Below, one piece after another: positions 23,749 to 31,887 of a stretch of DNA of 38,979 nt. The notes beneath the pieces are model-generated. The model did no database searches. It was not told the DNA's origin and saw nothing but the letters and a program-made list of their open reading frames with translations. The translations under genes and the position numbers were made by a program. Positions within the stretch are counted from its first letter, which is position 1; the number at the start of each line of letters is the position of its first letter. This DNA comes from CAYGYG01 sp964354155 (GTDB taxonomy: Bacteria > Hydrothermota > Tepidihabitantia > SM23-42 > CAYGYG01), in NCBI GenBank assembly GCA_964354155.1, contig CAYGYG010000026.1, positions 1-38,979 on the forward strand, written 5' to 3'.

Positions 23749-26496
23749 ATGAGTAAGAAGTATGTCTATTTCTTTGGTGGCAAGAAGGCCGACGGGTCGG
23801 CCAAGATGAAGAACCTTTTGGGCGGCAAGGGGGCGAACCTGGCCGAGATGACCAACCTCGGCATTCTCGTGCCCGCCGGATTCACGATCACAACCGAGGT
23901 CTGCAGCTACTATTACAAGAACCGCAAGACTTATCCGAGAGAGCTTAAGAACCAGGTCATGACCGCGCTGGAGAAGGTTGAGGCGATCATGGGCCGCAAA
24001 TTTGGTGACCCGGACAATCCTCTGCTGGTGTCGGTTCGGTCCGGCGCCCGCAGTTCGATGCCGGGCATGATGGAGACGGTGCTCAACATCGGCCTGACTG
24101 AGAAGACGATTCCGGGGCTGGTCCGGCAGAGCGGGGGTAACGAGCGGTTCGTGTATGACGCCTACCGTCGGCTGATCATGATGTATTCGGATGTCGTCAT
24201 GGAAAAGGCGGCCGGTATTGAACCGGCCGGCGAAGACTCCGGTATTCGCCGCCAGCTTGAAAAGATCATGGGCGAGATGAAACAGGCGAAAGGTTACGAG
24301 AGCGACACCCAGCTCACCGGTGAGGACCTCAAGATCCTCTGTGCCAAGTTTAAGGCGCGGATCAAAGAGGTGCTCGGTGCCGACTTTCCCGACGAGCCGG
24401 TCCAGCAACTCTGGGGCGGCACCGGCGCGGTATTTGCGTCCTGGAACGGCAAGCGGGCTGTCAGCTATCGTCGCATCGAAGGCATCCCCGATGAATGGGG
24501 TACCGCGGTCAGCGTGCAGGCCATGGTCTTCGGCAACATCGGCGATGATTCGGCCACCGGCGTTGGCTTCACGCGCAATCCGGGCAGCGGCGAGAACCAG
24601 TTCTACGGTGAGTACCTTGTCAACGCCCAGGGTGAGGATGTCGTGGCCGGGATTAGAACGCCGGCACCGATCAACGAGTATTCAAAGTCCGAACACAACC
24701 AGGAAATGGTGACGCTGGAAAAGGGCATGCCCCACCTGTATCAGCAGCTGCATGCCTACCAGACGAGATTGGAGCGCCATTACCGTGATATGCAAGACAT
24801 CGAATTCACGATTGAAAAAGGGCGGCTGTTCATGCTGCAGTGCCGGGTCGGCAAACGCAACGGTCCGGCTGCGGTGCAGATGGCCGTGGACATGCTCAAA
24901 GAGAGGCTGATTACGAAAGAGGAGGCGGTGGCGCGGGTGAGTCCGGCGCAACTTGGCGAATTGCTCCACCCGATGATCGATCCGAAGGTCGAAATCACCC
25001 ACCCGGTGGTGGGCAAAGGTCTGCCCGCCGGTCCGGGCGGCGCGACCGGCCAGGTTGTCTTCTCATCAAAAGATGCGGTGGCGTGGGGCAAGCAGGGCAA
25101 GAAAGTCATTCTGGTGCGCGAAGAAACGAATCCCGAGGATGTCGAGGGCATGCGGGCGGCCCAGGCGATCCTCACGGCGCGCGGCGGGATGACTTCGCAT
25201 GCCGCACTGGTTGCTCGGGGGTGGGGCAAGTGCTGCATCGTGGGCTGCGGCACCCTGCACATCGACTACCCGCAGAAGACGGCTCATCTTGGCGGGAAGT
25301 CGTTCAAAGAAGGCGACTGGATTACGCTGAACGGAACCAAGGGAAACGTGTATGAAGGTCAGCTGCCGATGATGGCTTCCGCCGAGGAGAACGAACTGCT
25401 GCATCAGTTCCTCAAAGTTTGCGACAAGGTGCGGCGTCTGGGTGTCAGGGCCAACGCCGATACCCCGTCGGATGCCGATCGGGCGCGCAAGTTTGGTGCC
25501 GCCGGCATCGGACTGATGCGCACCGAGCATATGTTCTACGGCAAGGGATCGGAAGCCCCACTTTTCCTGCTGCGCAAGATGATTGTCTCGAAGACCGAAG
25601 ACGAACGGAAGAAAGCCCTTGATGAGCTGTATCCTTACGTCAAGAAGGACATCAAGGGCGTGCTTGAAGCGATGGACGGGTTTCCGGTCGTGATTCGCCT
25701 GCTGGACCCGCCGTTGCACGAGTTTGTGCCGCGCGAGACCGACAAGCAGGAGCAATTAGCGCGGGATCTCGGCATTACGATGGATGAACTGCGCAGCCGC
25801 GCCGATGCGTTGCATGAGTCGAACCCCATGATGGGCCACCGCGGCGTTCGGCTCGGGGTCACCTATCCGGAAGTGAGCACGATGCAGATTCGGGCGATCC
25901 TCGAAGCGGCGGCGGAACTGCTTAAGGAGGGGAAGAAGCCGTATCCCGAGATCATGGTGCCGGTTGTGGGTGAGGTGCGCGAGCTGGAGGACCAGGCGGT
26001 CCTGGTCGGTCGGGTTTACGGGGAAGTCCTGGCCAAGTACGGCCTCAAGAAACTCAAGTATATGTACGGCACGATGATCGAGATTCCGCGAGCCTGCATC
26101 GTGGCGAACGAAATTGCTAAAGCGGCCCAGTTCTTTTCCTACGGAACCAACGATCTCACCCAGATGGGTTTCGGCTTCTCGCGCGACGATATCGGCGGCT
26201 TCCTGCCCGATTACCTTGAGAAGAAGATACTACCCCAAGATCCATTCCAGTCGATTGATCAGCGTGGCATCGGCGAACTCATCAAGATGGGTATCGCGCG
26301 CGGCCGTAAGACCAGACGCGACTTGGAAATTGGAATCTGCGGTGAGCATGGCGGCGACCCGAAGTCGATACACTTCTGCCACGACGCCGGCATGGACTAC
26401 GTTTCGTGCTCCCCATACCGGGTACCGATTGCCCGGCTATCGGCGGCGCATGCGACGCTCAGGAAAAAGGGAATCAAGATCGCCGGCGGCGATTAA
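23749..26496 (+). CDS. ppdK: Pyruvate, phosphate dikinase
   Basis: 915 residues. Seen: the nucleotide-binding N-terminus (YFFGGKKADGSA, LGGKGANLAEM, SVRSGARSSMPGMMETVLN), the phosphohistidine domain GGMTSHAALVARGWGK with His484, and the PEP/pyruvate barrel ending in SCSPYRVPIARL with catalytic Cys887. All are diagnostic. Reaction: ATP + phosphate + pyruvate to AMP + PPi + PEP, reversible; in anaerobes often used for PPi-linked glycolysis or gluconeogenesis. Shine-Dalgarno GGAGG precedes the ATG. Ends at a strong bidirectional terminator. Confidence 0.97.
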   Translation: MSKKYVYFFGGKKADGSAKMKNLLGGKGANLAEMTNLGILVPAGFTITTEVCSYYYKNRKTYPRELKNQVMTALEKVEAIMGRKFGDPDNPLLVSVRSGARSSMPGMMETVLNIGLTEKTIPGLVRQSGGNERFVYDAYRRLIMMYSDVVMEKAAGIEPAGEDSGIRRQLEKIMGEMKQAKGYESDTQLTGEDLKILCAKFKARIKEVLGADFPDEPVQQLWGGTGAVFASWNGKRAVSYRRIEGIPDEWGTAVSVQAMVFGNIGDDSATGVGFTRNPGSGENQFYGEYLVNAQGEDVVAGIRTPAPINEYSKSEHNQEMVTLEKGMPHLYQQLHAYQTRLERHYRDMQDIEFTIEKGRLFMLQCRVGKRNGPAAVQMAVDMLKERLITKEEAVARVSPAQLGELLHPMIDPKVEITHPVVGKGLPAGPGGATGQVVFSSKDAVAWGKQGKKVILVREETNPEDVEGMRAAQAILTARGGMTSHAALVARGWGKCCIVGCGTLHIDYPQKTAHLGGKSFKEGDWITLNGTKGNVYEGQLPMMASAEENELLHQFLKVCDKVRRLGVRANADTPSDADRARKFGAAGIGLMRTEHMFYGKGSEAPLFLLRKMIVSKTEDERKKALDELYPYVKKDIKGVLEAMDGFPVVIRLLDPPLHEFVPRETDKQEQLARDLGITMDELRSRADALHESNPMMGHRGVRLGVTYPEVSTMQIRAILEAAAELLKEGKKPYPEIMVPVVGEVRELEDQAVLVGRVYGEVLAKYGLKKLKYMYGTMIEIPRACIVANEIAKAAQFFSYGTNDLTQMGFGFSRDDIGGFLPDYLEKKILPQDPFQSIDQRGIGELIKMGIARGRKTRRDLEIGICGEHGGDPKSIHFCHDAGMDYVSCSPYRVPIARLSAAHATLRKKGIKIAGGD

Positions 26497-26504
26497 CGAT
26501 AATT

Positions 26505-26526
26505 GGGGCGGCCCGGAGGCCGCCCC
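26505..26526. terminator. Bidirectional terminator hairpin
   Basis: A perfect 9-bp stem GGGGCGGCC (26505-26513) / GGCCGCCCC (26518-26526), loop CGGA, between the convergent ppdK and cyclase genes. Only a weak T stretch follows on the plus side. Confidence 0.75.
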
Positions 26527-26527
26527 T

Positions 26528-27916
26528 CTATGTTTCTGCCGGGTTGCCGGTGTTCGAGTTGCCAGCTCCGGCCCCCGGAGAGGTGATGAGGATGCGGTAC
26601 ACATTCACCGGCTCGGTCCGGCCCTTGATTTTGACCGGTAAGGCGTCGGACAGCCTGACCGGGAAAGAGCATGAGCTCTTCTTGAGTTCCTCGCAGATGG
26701 CGTCCGAGACGAGGATCTCTTCGCCGGCAGCAAGGTCTTGGAGCCGGGAGGCCATATTGACGCTGTCGCCGATGACGGTGTAGTCAAGGCGGTCTTGGGA
26801 ACCGATGTTGCCGACCACGGCCTCGCCGACATTGATACCGATGCCGACCAGAATCGGCTGTTTGTTCATCTTCTGACGCTCGACGTTTTCCATGCGGAGC
26901 AGTTCCTGGATTTCGACCGCGGACCGCACTGCCCGGATGACGTCATCGGGATGGCTGATCGGTGCGCCGAAGATCGCCATGAGGCCGTCGCCAAGGAACT
27001 TGTCGATCGTCCCTTCGTACTTGAAGATGACCTGGGTCATGTTGGTCAGGTAACGGTTCAGAATCGAGACTACTTCCTCGGGCGGCAATTTCACGGTCAG
27101 GGGTGTGAAGCCGCGGATGTCCGTGAACATGACGGTGACTCTCCTTCGTTCGCCCTTTAATGCCTGAACGTAGGCATTCGGATTCTTGAAGATCTCATCG
27201 GCCACCTGGTGGGATACATACCGGCGGAAGGCGTCCTTGATAAGTTCCTTTTCTTTGAGGCTCTTGGCCATGCGGTTGAACGTGTCGGTCAAATCGCCCA
27301 GCTCATCGTTGGTTGACTTTCTGATCTGGAAACCGAAATTGCCGCGCGCGATTTCGAGGGCGCCCAGCGACAGGTCATTGATCGGCTGGGTCAGATAGTG
27401 GGAAAGCACGAAGGCACCGAGGATACCGGCCACCAGGCCGATGACCATAATGACCAAGGTCACAAACTGCAATTGATAGATGGCTTTCTTGATGGTCTCA
27501 AGGTCGATGCCGACCTTGACCTCACCGATCTTCTGCCTGCCGGCCAGCATGATCGGCACGGCAACCTGGTACGTATTGCCGGGTGCGTGGAAGGCGGACA
27601 AGCCCTTGCCCATGAAACGGATTTGACTGTGGGCGCGGATGATCTCTTTGTCGTCGACGATGAACGCGTAGACGATGTCCTCGTTCTTGACGGCATCGGC
27701 GGTCAGTTTGGCCATATCAAGGTCATTGCTTAAGAAGAGCGGATCCTCCGAATTGAGGGCGATGTTGCGCGCCAGAACCTGACCCCGCAGTCTCAATTCG
27801 TTAAGGGTGGACCTCTGAACACGGCTTAATATCACCATCGCGGTCGCACCCATCAGGATGAGAATCAAGGCGAAGATGAGAATCGAGAACTTCAGCCGGA
27901 TACTGAAACGGATCAT
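26528..27916 (-). CDS. Membrane adenylate/guanylate cyclase with HAMP domain
   Basis: 462 residues. Seen: N-terminal membrane segment (ILIFALILILMGATAMVIL), an extracytoplasmic sensor of ~115 residues, a second segment (LVIMVIGLVAGILGAFVL), HAMP (LTQPINDLSLGALEIARGN) and a class III cyclase domain with the metal-binding Asp in VTVMFTDIRGFTPL and FLGDGLMAIFGAP; a late NMASRLQDLA helps bind ATP. Family knowledge: makes cAMP or cGMP in response to an external signal. It begins right after a 24-codon ORF (stop TAG directly followed by ATG). The C-terminus ends in a Gly/Asn-rich tail. Confidence 0.92.
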   Translation of the reverse strand: MIRFSIRLKFSILIFALILILMGATAMVILSRVQRSTLNELRLRGQVLARNIALNSEDPLFLSNDLDMAKLTADAVKNEDIVYAFIVDDKEIIRAHSQIRFMGKGLSAFHAPGNTYQVAVPIMLAGRQKIGEVKVGIDLETIKKAIYQLQFVTLVIMVIGLVAGILGAFVLSHYLTQPINDLSLGALEIARGNFGFQIRKSTNDELGDLTDTFNRMAKSLKEKELIKDAFRRYVSHQVADEIFKNPNAYVQALKGERRRVTVMFTDIRGFTPLTVKLPPEEVVSILNRYLTNMTQVIFKYEGTIDKFLGDGLMAIFGAPISHPDDVIRAVRSAVEIQELLRMENVERQKMNKQPILVGIGINVGEAVVGNIGSQDRLDYTVIGDSVNMASRLQDLAAGEEILVSDAICEELKKSSCSFPVRLSDALPVKIKGRTEPVNVYRILITSPGAGAGNSNTGNPAET

Positions 27917-27991
27917 CTAGGCGATGGCCTCAAGGAAGCCGTCTCGGTACTGCCTGACCCGAATATCGTCCGGGATCAAAGAAAAATGCAT
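27917..27991 (-). CDS. 24-residue upstream ORF, possible leader peptide of the cyclase
   Basis: Reads MHFSLIPDDIRVRQYRDGFL then EAIA and TAG; the stop is immediately followed by the cyclase ATG with no gap. The promoter -10 ends at 28002 and the expected start is about 27995, so this ORF would be nearly leaderless and the cyclase would be translated by coupling. No homology recognised; it could be coincidental. Confidence 0.35.
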   Translation of the reverse strand: MHFSLIPDDIRVRQYRDGFLEAIA

Positions 27992-28001
27992 AAGCTCTTG
28001 A

Positions 28002-28029
28002 ATTCTAATGCTCTTTCTTCAGAAGTCAA
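28002..28029 (-). promoter_or_regulatory. Promoter of the cyclase transcript
   Basis: Minus strand: TTGACT (28029-28024), a 16-bp spacer, TAGAAT (28007-28002). Confidence 0.65.
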
Positions 28030-28101
28030 GGGGGAACCGCGTAAGCGTACGGCGAATCATCTAGCATTTTTGCTTTTTACATTTTCATGTTTGATTTCTT
28101 C

Positions 28102-29337
28102 TCATATTACTATCTTTTCCAGCACTAGCTTCTTCTCTTTGAACCGTTTCATTGATAATGGCGTGGCGTCGATGGTCTTGTACTCCCCCTGGTGAATCAA
28201 CTCCGACATGCACTTGCCCACGGCCGGTCCTTCCATCGCGCCGTGTCCCGAAAAGCCGACCGCCAGGTACAGATTCTTGATGTGCATGTGTTCGCCCAGA
28301 ATCGCATTGTGGTCGGCGTAGTTGTCGTCATACAGGCCGCCCCACATCGACCGGACATTACAGTACTCGGTGCCCGGTATCCGCTCCTGCATGTACGGAT
28401 TCGTCTCCTCTTTGTACCAGGCAAGTTCCGGGGTGATGTCGAAGCCCGGCGCCTGATCTTTCCGGGCATGGCCGACCAGCAGGTTGCCGGCTTCGAAGCG
28501 GAAATAGATGCCCCGGTCGATTACCGTAAGCGGCATGTGCTCCCATTTGCCAAAATTGGGCAAGCTGGTTATGAAGAGCATCCGCTTTACCGGATTGATC
28601 GGGAGGTTGTCGTCTCCGGTAAGGCCGGACTCCTTGAGAAGCGGAACGACATAGGATCCGTTCGCCGCGAGCACTTTATCACAGCCTATTCTGGTCCCGT
28701 CGGCGAGTTCGACGCCGGCGACCCTTTCGCCTTCGATGACGATTCGCTTGACCTCGGTCTTGAGCCTGACCTGGAAAAGGCCACCGAAATTCCTCCCCGC
28801 CTGTTCCACATACCCCTTGGCAATCGCGGTCGGGTCGAAATATCCGCAGTCCTCGCCGAGAAGCCCGCCGACGATGTCTTCGAAGCCGATCATGTCACGC
28901 AGGTCTTGCGGGATGTGGTCAACTTTGCATTTGAGGCCCGGGATGATTTTTTCGATCTCTTCGGGCTTAAGGAGTTTAACCCGGACGCCGGTCTTGTCCC
29001 ACTCAGGTCTGTAGTTGACTATTGTCTGCCATGGCTTTGCATAGTACGTAAAGAGATAGCCGTTTGGTTCGTGGCCGATCGACACGCCGAAATCCTCTTT
29101 GAAAGTCTTGAACTTACTTATGCTGTAGGTGGTCAGCCGCATATTGATCTCGGTCGACCAGATGTTCCTGAAGCCGCCGGCGCCCAGGGCAGTTGAACTC
29201 TCGGCGATGGCATCGAGCATGTCAAGAACCAGGATTCTGCCCTTGTAACCATCGTTAAGCAGATTGAACAGGGTACTGGTTCCGGTTATCCCGGCGCCGA
29301 TGATGACCAGATCGAAATCTTTCTGCATTGGGCTCAT
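28102..29337 (-). CDS. FAD-dependent oxidoreductase of the DAO family
   Basis: 411 residues. Seen: the FAD-binding Rossmann motif VIIGAGITGTS (Gly14-Gly19), a mid-protein DPTAIAKGYVEQAG, a second dinucleotide region (GCDKVLAANGSYVVPLL) and the C-terminal DHNAILGEHMHI, YLAVGFSGHGAMEGPAVG, all as in D-amino-acid oxidase/sarcosine-oxidase-like enzymes. Family knowledge: oxidation of amines or amino acids with transfer of electrons to an acceptor; the substrate cannot be told from sequence. Single gene with its own promoter and a very short leader. The gap up to the cyclase promoter (28030-28101) shows nothing. Confidence 0.88.
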   Translation of the reverse strand: MSPMQKDFDLVIIGAGITGTSTLFNLLNDGYKGRILVLDMLDAIAESSTALGAGGFRNIWSTEINMRLTTYSISKFKTFKEDFGVSIGHEPNGYLFTYYAKPWQTIVNYRPEWDKTGVRVKLLKPEEIEKIIPGLKCKVDHIPQDLRDMIGFEDIVGGLLGEDCGYFDPTAIAKGYVEQAGRNFGGLFQVRLKTEVKRIVIEGERVAGVELADGTRIGCDKVLAANGSYVVPLLKESGLTGDDNLPINPVKRMLFITSLPNFGKWEHMPLTVIDRGIYFRFEAGNLLVGHARKDQAPGFDITPELAWYKEETNPYMQERIPGTEYCNVRSMWGGLYDDNYADHNAILGEHMHIKNLYLAVGFSGHGAMEGPAVGKCMSELIHQGEYKTIDATPLSMKRFKEKKLVLEKIVI

Positions 29338-29349
29338 TGGAGGAATTTC

Positions 29350-29377
29350 ATTATATCCGCATGCAGCCGGAAGTCAA
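29350..29377 (-). promoter_or_regulatory. Promoter of the FAD oxidoreductase gene
   Basis: Minus strand: TTGACT (29377-29372), a 16-bp spacer, TATAAT (29355-29350); the ATG is at 29337. The leader is about six bases and has no Shine-Dalgarno. Confidence 0.75.
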
Positions 29378-29427
29378 GGGTTTGCCCAAACGACTTCTGT
29401 CATTCTGAGTCCGCCACCCCCCCGATC

Positions 29428-29467
29428 CTGTCATTGCGAGGAGCGTAGCGACGTGGCAATCTCCACG
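29428..29467 (+). repeat. Dispersed palindromic repeat, copy 2
   Basis: A full unit: TGTCATTGCGAGGAGCGTAG followed by CGACGTGGCAATCTCCACG. Shorter fragments with the GTCATT core lie at 29397 and 29493. They fill the gap between the FAD gene promoter and hicA. Confidence 0.75.
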
Positions 29468-29545
29468 CGGGATGGCAACGCCATTGCATCGGGGTCATTG
29501 CGAAAGCCGATGTAGGGTGGCCTTGCGCATGCCACCAACTCTCGG

Positions 29546-29785
29546 TCAGCGAACCGACTTCTGGATCAGGTCGACAAACGCGTCGTGCGACATCTCCATG
29601 TCGCGGAGTATCTTTCTCATCAACCCTCTGTCAATGTCGCGGCCCTTGTGCACCGGGACAACGGTTCGCCGACCATCGGGATGGCGAAGGAAGACGTGAC
29701 TCCCTTTCTGCCGGAGCAGAACAAAACCCAACGACCTGAGTAGTCTAACGAGTTCGTCTCCCCTCAAGATCGGAAGCTTGGTCAC
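29546..29785 (-). CDS. hicA: HicA-family toxin
   Basis: 79 residues from the GTG at 29785 (start overlapping the hicB stop as GTGA); a longer frame is rejected because it lies inside hicB. Seen: LPILRGDELVRLLRSLGF and the catalytic-loop pattern GSHVFLRHPDGRRTVVPVH, with GxSH-like His, typical of HicA's dsRBD fold. Family knowledge: HicA is an RNA-binding mRNA interferase neutralised by HicB. Gene order here is hicB-hicA. Confidence 0.92.
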   Translation of the reverse strand: MTKLPILRGDELVRLLRSLGFVLLRQKGSHVFLRHPDGRRTVVPVHKGRDIDRGLMRKILRDMEMSHDAFVDLIQKSVR

Positions 29786-30018
29786 ACCTCGACTCGCTGA
29801 ATCCCGACCAGCTCCATCCTCTCCTCCGGCTCGCCTTCCACTTCGAGACACAGCTGAATAGCCTCTCTGACGTTGGCAATCAGCTCGTCCATGGTCTTGC
29901 CTTGAGAATGACAACCTCGGAGTTCAGGAACGGTTCCCACGAGAAAACCGTCTTCTCCACGCTCGATAACGATCGTGAAAGCCCTGACGGCTTGGTTTCT
30001 TCTCGATATCTTCTTCAT
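29782..30018 (-). CDS. hicB: HicB-family antitoxin
   Basis: 78 residues. Seen: FTIVIERGEDGFLVGTVPEL and GCHSQGKTMDELIANVREAI, the standard HicB RNase-H-like partial fold. The usual C-terminal DNA-binding helix is short or missing. The start at 30018 is only five bases beyond TATAAT, so the transcript is predicted leaderless. Overlaps hicA by four bases (coupled). Confidence 0.92.
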   Translation of the reverse strand: MKKISRRNQAVRAFTIVIERGEDGFLVGTVPELRGCHSQGKTMDELIANVREAIQLCLEVEGEPEERMELVGIQRVEV

Positions 30019-30023
30019 GGTGG

Positions 30024-30056
30024 ATTATACTCGGACGACCCCCGCTGTCAATGACA
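30024..30056 (-). promoter_or_regulatory. hicBA promoter with overlapping palindrome
   Basis: Minus strand: TTGACA (30051-30046), a 16-bp spacer, TATAAT (30029-30024). The palindrome TGTCAATGACA at 30046-30056 covers the -35 box and could be the operator for autorepression by the antitoxin complex (inference). Confidence 0.65.
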
Positions 30057-30192
30057 AACAGCAGCGAGCGAGCACTGCTAGGACCGAGGGTGGACGAGTG
30101 GATAGGTCATAGACTTTGCGGAAGCCACCCGATGTTTGACGGATTGCCGTAGGGGGGTTCCCCTCGGGCGGGACTTCCAGCGTGAATTACTT

Positions 30193-30308
30193 GGTCATTG
30201 CGAGCCCGCCACTCAGTATGGCGGGCGTGGCAATCCTGTCCGATGACTGACATAGGGGCGATCTGGTCCCTTCTTGTCATTGCGAGGAGCGCAGCGACGT
30301 GGCAATCC
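30193..30308 (+). repeat. Dispersed palindromic repeats, copies 3 and 4
   Basis: Copy 3 (30193-30237) has GTCATTGCGAG...GGCAATCC ends around a 7-bp stem GCCCGCC/GGCGGGC, the same design as the unit at 4243. Copy 4 (30275-30308) is the GTCATTGCGAGGAGCGCAG type of 29428. Further fragments lie at about 30335 and 30376. The rest of 30057-30506 holds only a small hairpin (ATGCTA/TAGCAT near 30398). Confidence 0.7.
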
Positions 30309-30506
30309 CAGGATCACAACGCCATTGTGTCGGGTCATTGCAGAGTATTCGAGGCTCCCGCGGCCGGCCCCATCTGTCATTGCACAGTGTTAACATGCTA
30401 ACATTCTAGCATTATACAATGTTCGAATGGCCCGGGACCGGCGCAAGAGGTGGACGTGCCGACGAATTAGCCCCGGTCAAGGTAGCAGGCGGCGGGGGTG
30501 CGGCGG

Positions 30507-31847
30507 TTACTTGTGAAACCGGAGAGTATTGAGGACCAAATCCTTGTACAGGGAGAGACGCCGCAGGGCATAGTCGCCCATCAATTGAAGGGTATGCATT
30601 GCTGGGAATGCTTCCTTTTCTTTGACGCGCACGAGGAAAACGAGGCTCACCAACCGGGCGACGGTTGCAAACACGAACATGAGGTGGTAATTGATGAGGT
30701 CGAGACCTAAAAAATAGATGTGGACATGGGCCAGACCCTGGGCGATGAACCCGCCCAGCACACTTGAGACAAAACCGAAGACTCCGGAGATCGTCGAAAA
30801 GACTGCAAAGTATCCTTCTTTCAATTCCTTTTCCTCGGTCAGGCTGAACAGGATGTTGAAGAGGGCGAGGTTGATGCCCGGCCAGAAGACGCCGGTCAGG
30901 AATGCGTCAATCCAGATGGGCAGGAGAAAGCTCCGGCTGGCGAAAATCCAAATCGTCGGCAGGAAAGCGGCGAAGAAAAAGTTGATGGCGAGAATAGGTT
31001 TTGACTTGAACCGGTCGATCGCCCGTCCCCACAGGAGTTGGAAGACCAGGCTGGCGATACTGGCAACGATTGAGTAGACCGCAATCGTCGAATACGACAT
31101 GTGGAGATTAGTCAGCATGTGGACCAGGTAGAAGGGCGAAGCGATGCCGGCCAGCAGATACCAGAAGGAAACAAACGTCAACAGGCGGCGGAAGTTTGTG
31201 TCCCGGAGCGGCGTCAGAAGAATCTTCTTGAGGGGTGGGGTTTCGATCTTCGACGGTGGCTCGGGCTGGCGACTCAAAACGCCAGCCGCGATGGTTGATG
31301 AGACAGATGCGCCGGTGTACAAGAGACCAAGACCTTTGGCCAGTTCGCCGACCGTCTTATAGAAATCGAGAATCTTCCCGCCGGCAACGTTAGTGACCAT
31401 CCCGACCAGAGTCAGAATCGTGTTGCGCACGGCGAAATAGCGGCCGCGCTTCTCCTTGGGTACGAGGTCACTCATCCATGAAAGCCAGGCATTGCCGGAG
31501 AGGTTCATCAGGATGTTATGGACAATGATGATAAGGAAGAAAAGTACGTGTCCTACCTTGACCTGGACCAGCAGCAAGATTCCGAGAATGGCAAAGACAC
31601 CCCGGCCCAAGATGGAAGAAAGGACGCAGAGGGTACGCCGGCTCCCGGCCACCTTAATAAGGAAGAGCGAAAAGAAGGCGAATCCTGTGAAAAACGCGGG
31701 GATGGCGGAGACAAGTCCGATACCGATATCATTAAGGCCTATAAACAGGGCAAAGCTGGTCAGGAACATGCCGGCGGTCAGATTGATATGGACCTGTGCG
31801 AAGACGCCCTCAACGACCGAGATCTTCAATCCAGCTTGCCGGTCCAT
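30507..31847 (-). CDS. MFS transporter
   Basis: 446 residues with about 12 hydrophobic segments, a central loop (residues ~190-215, SRQPEPPSKIETPPLKKI) and the loop motif WMSDLVPKEKRGRYFAVRN. Family knowledge: major facilitator, proton-coupled or drug efflux; substrate unknown. The ATG at 31847 touches the end of the transposon's inverted repeat, so the native upstream region and any Shine-Dalgarno have been displaced. The N-terminus (KISVVEGVFAQVHINLTAG) looks intact for this family. Expression may depend on read-through from the element or the TonB gene. Confidence 0.88.
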   Translation of the reverse strand: MDRQAGLKISVVEGVFAQVHINLTAGMFLTSFALFIGLNDIGIGLVSAIPAFFTGFAFFSLFLIKVAGSRRTLCVLSSILGRGVFAILGILLLVQVKVGHVLFFLIIIVHNILMNLSGNAWLSWMSDLVPKEKRGRYFAVRNTILTLVGMVTNVAGGKILDFYKTVGELAKGLGLLYTGASVSSTIAAGVLSRQPEPPSKIETPPLKKILLTPLRDTNFRRLLTFVSFWYLLAGIASPFYLVHMLTNLHMSYSTIAVYSIVASIASLVFQLLWGRAIDRFKSKPILAINFFFAAFLPTIWIFASRSFLLPIWIDAFLTGVFWPGINLALFNILFSLTEEKELKEGYFAVFSTISGVFGFVSSVLGGFIAQGLAHVHIYFLGLDLINYHLMFVFATVARLVSLVFLVRVKEKEAFPAMHTLQLMGDYALRRLSLYKDLVLNTLRFHK

Positions 31848-31887
31848 GGGGTCAGGCTGAAAAATAGAAATAACTGGTTTGTTTCAT

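Noticed and set aside
28192..29196. 334-codon plus-strand frame
   Set aside because: Shadow of the FAD oxidoreductase gene.
29428..30308. CRISPR array
   Set aside because: Repeats are irregularly spaced, palindromic and in differing versions; no spacers or cas genes.
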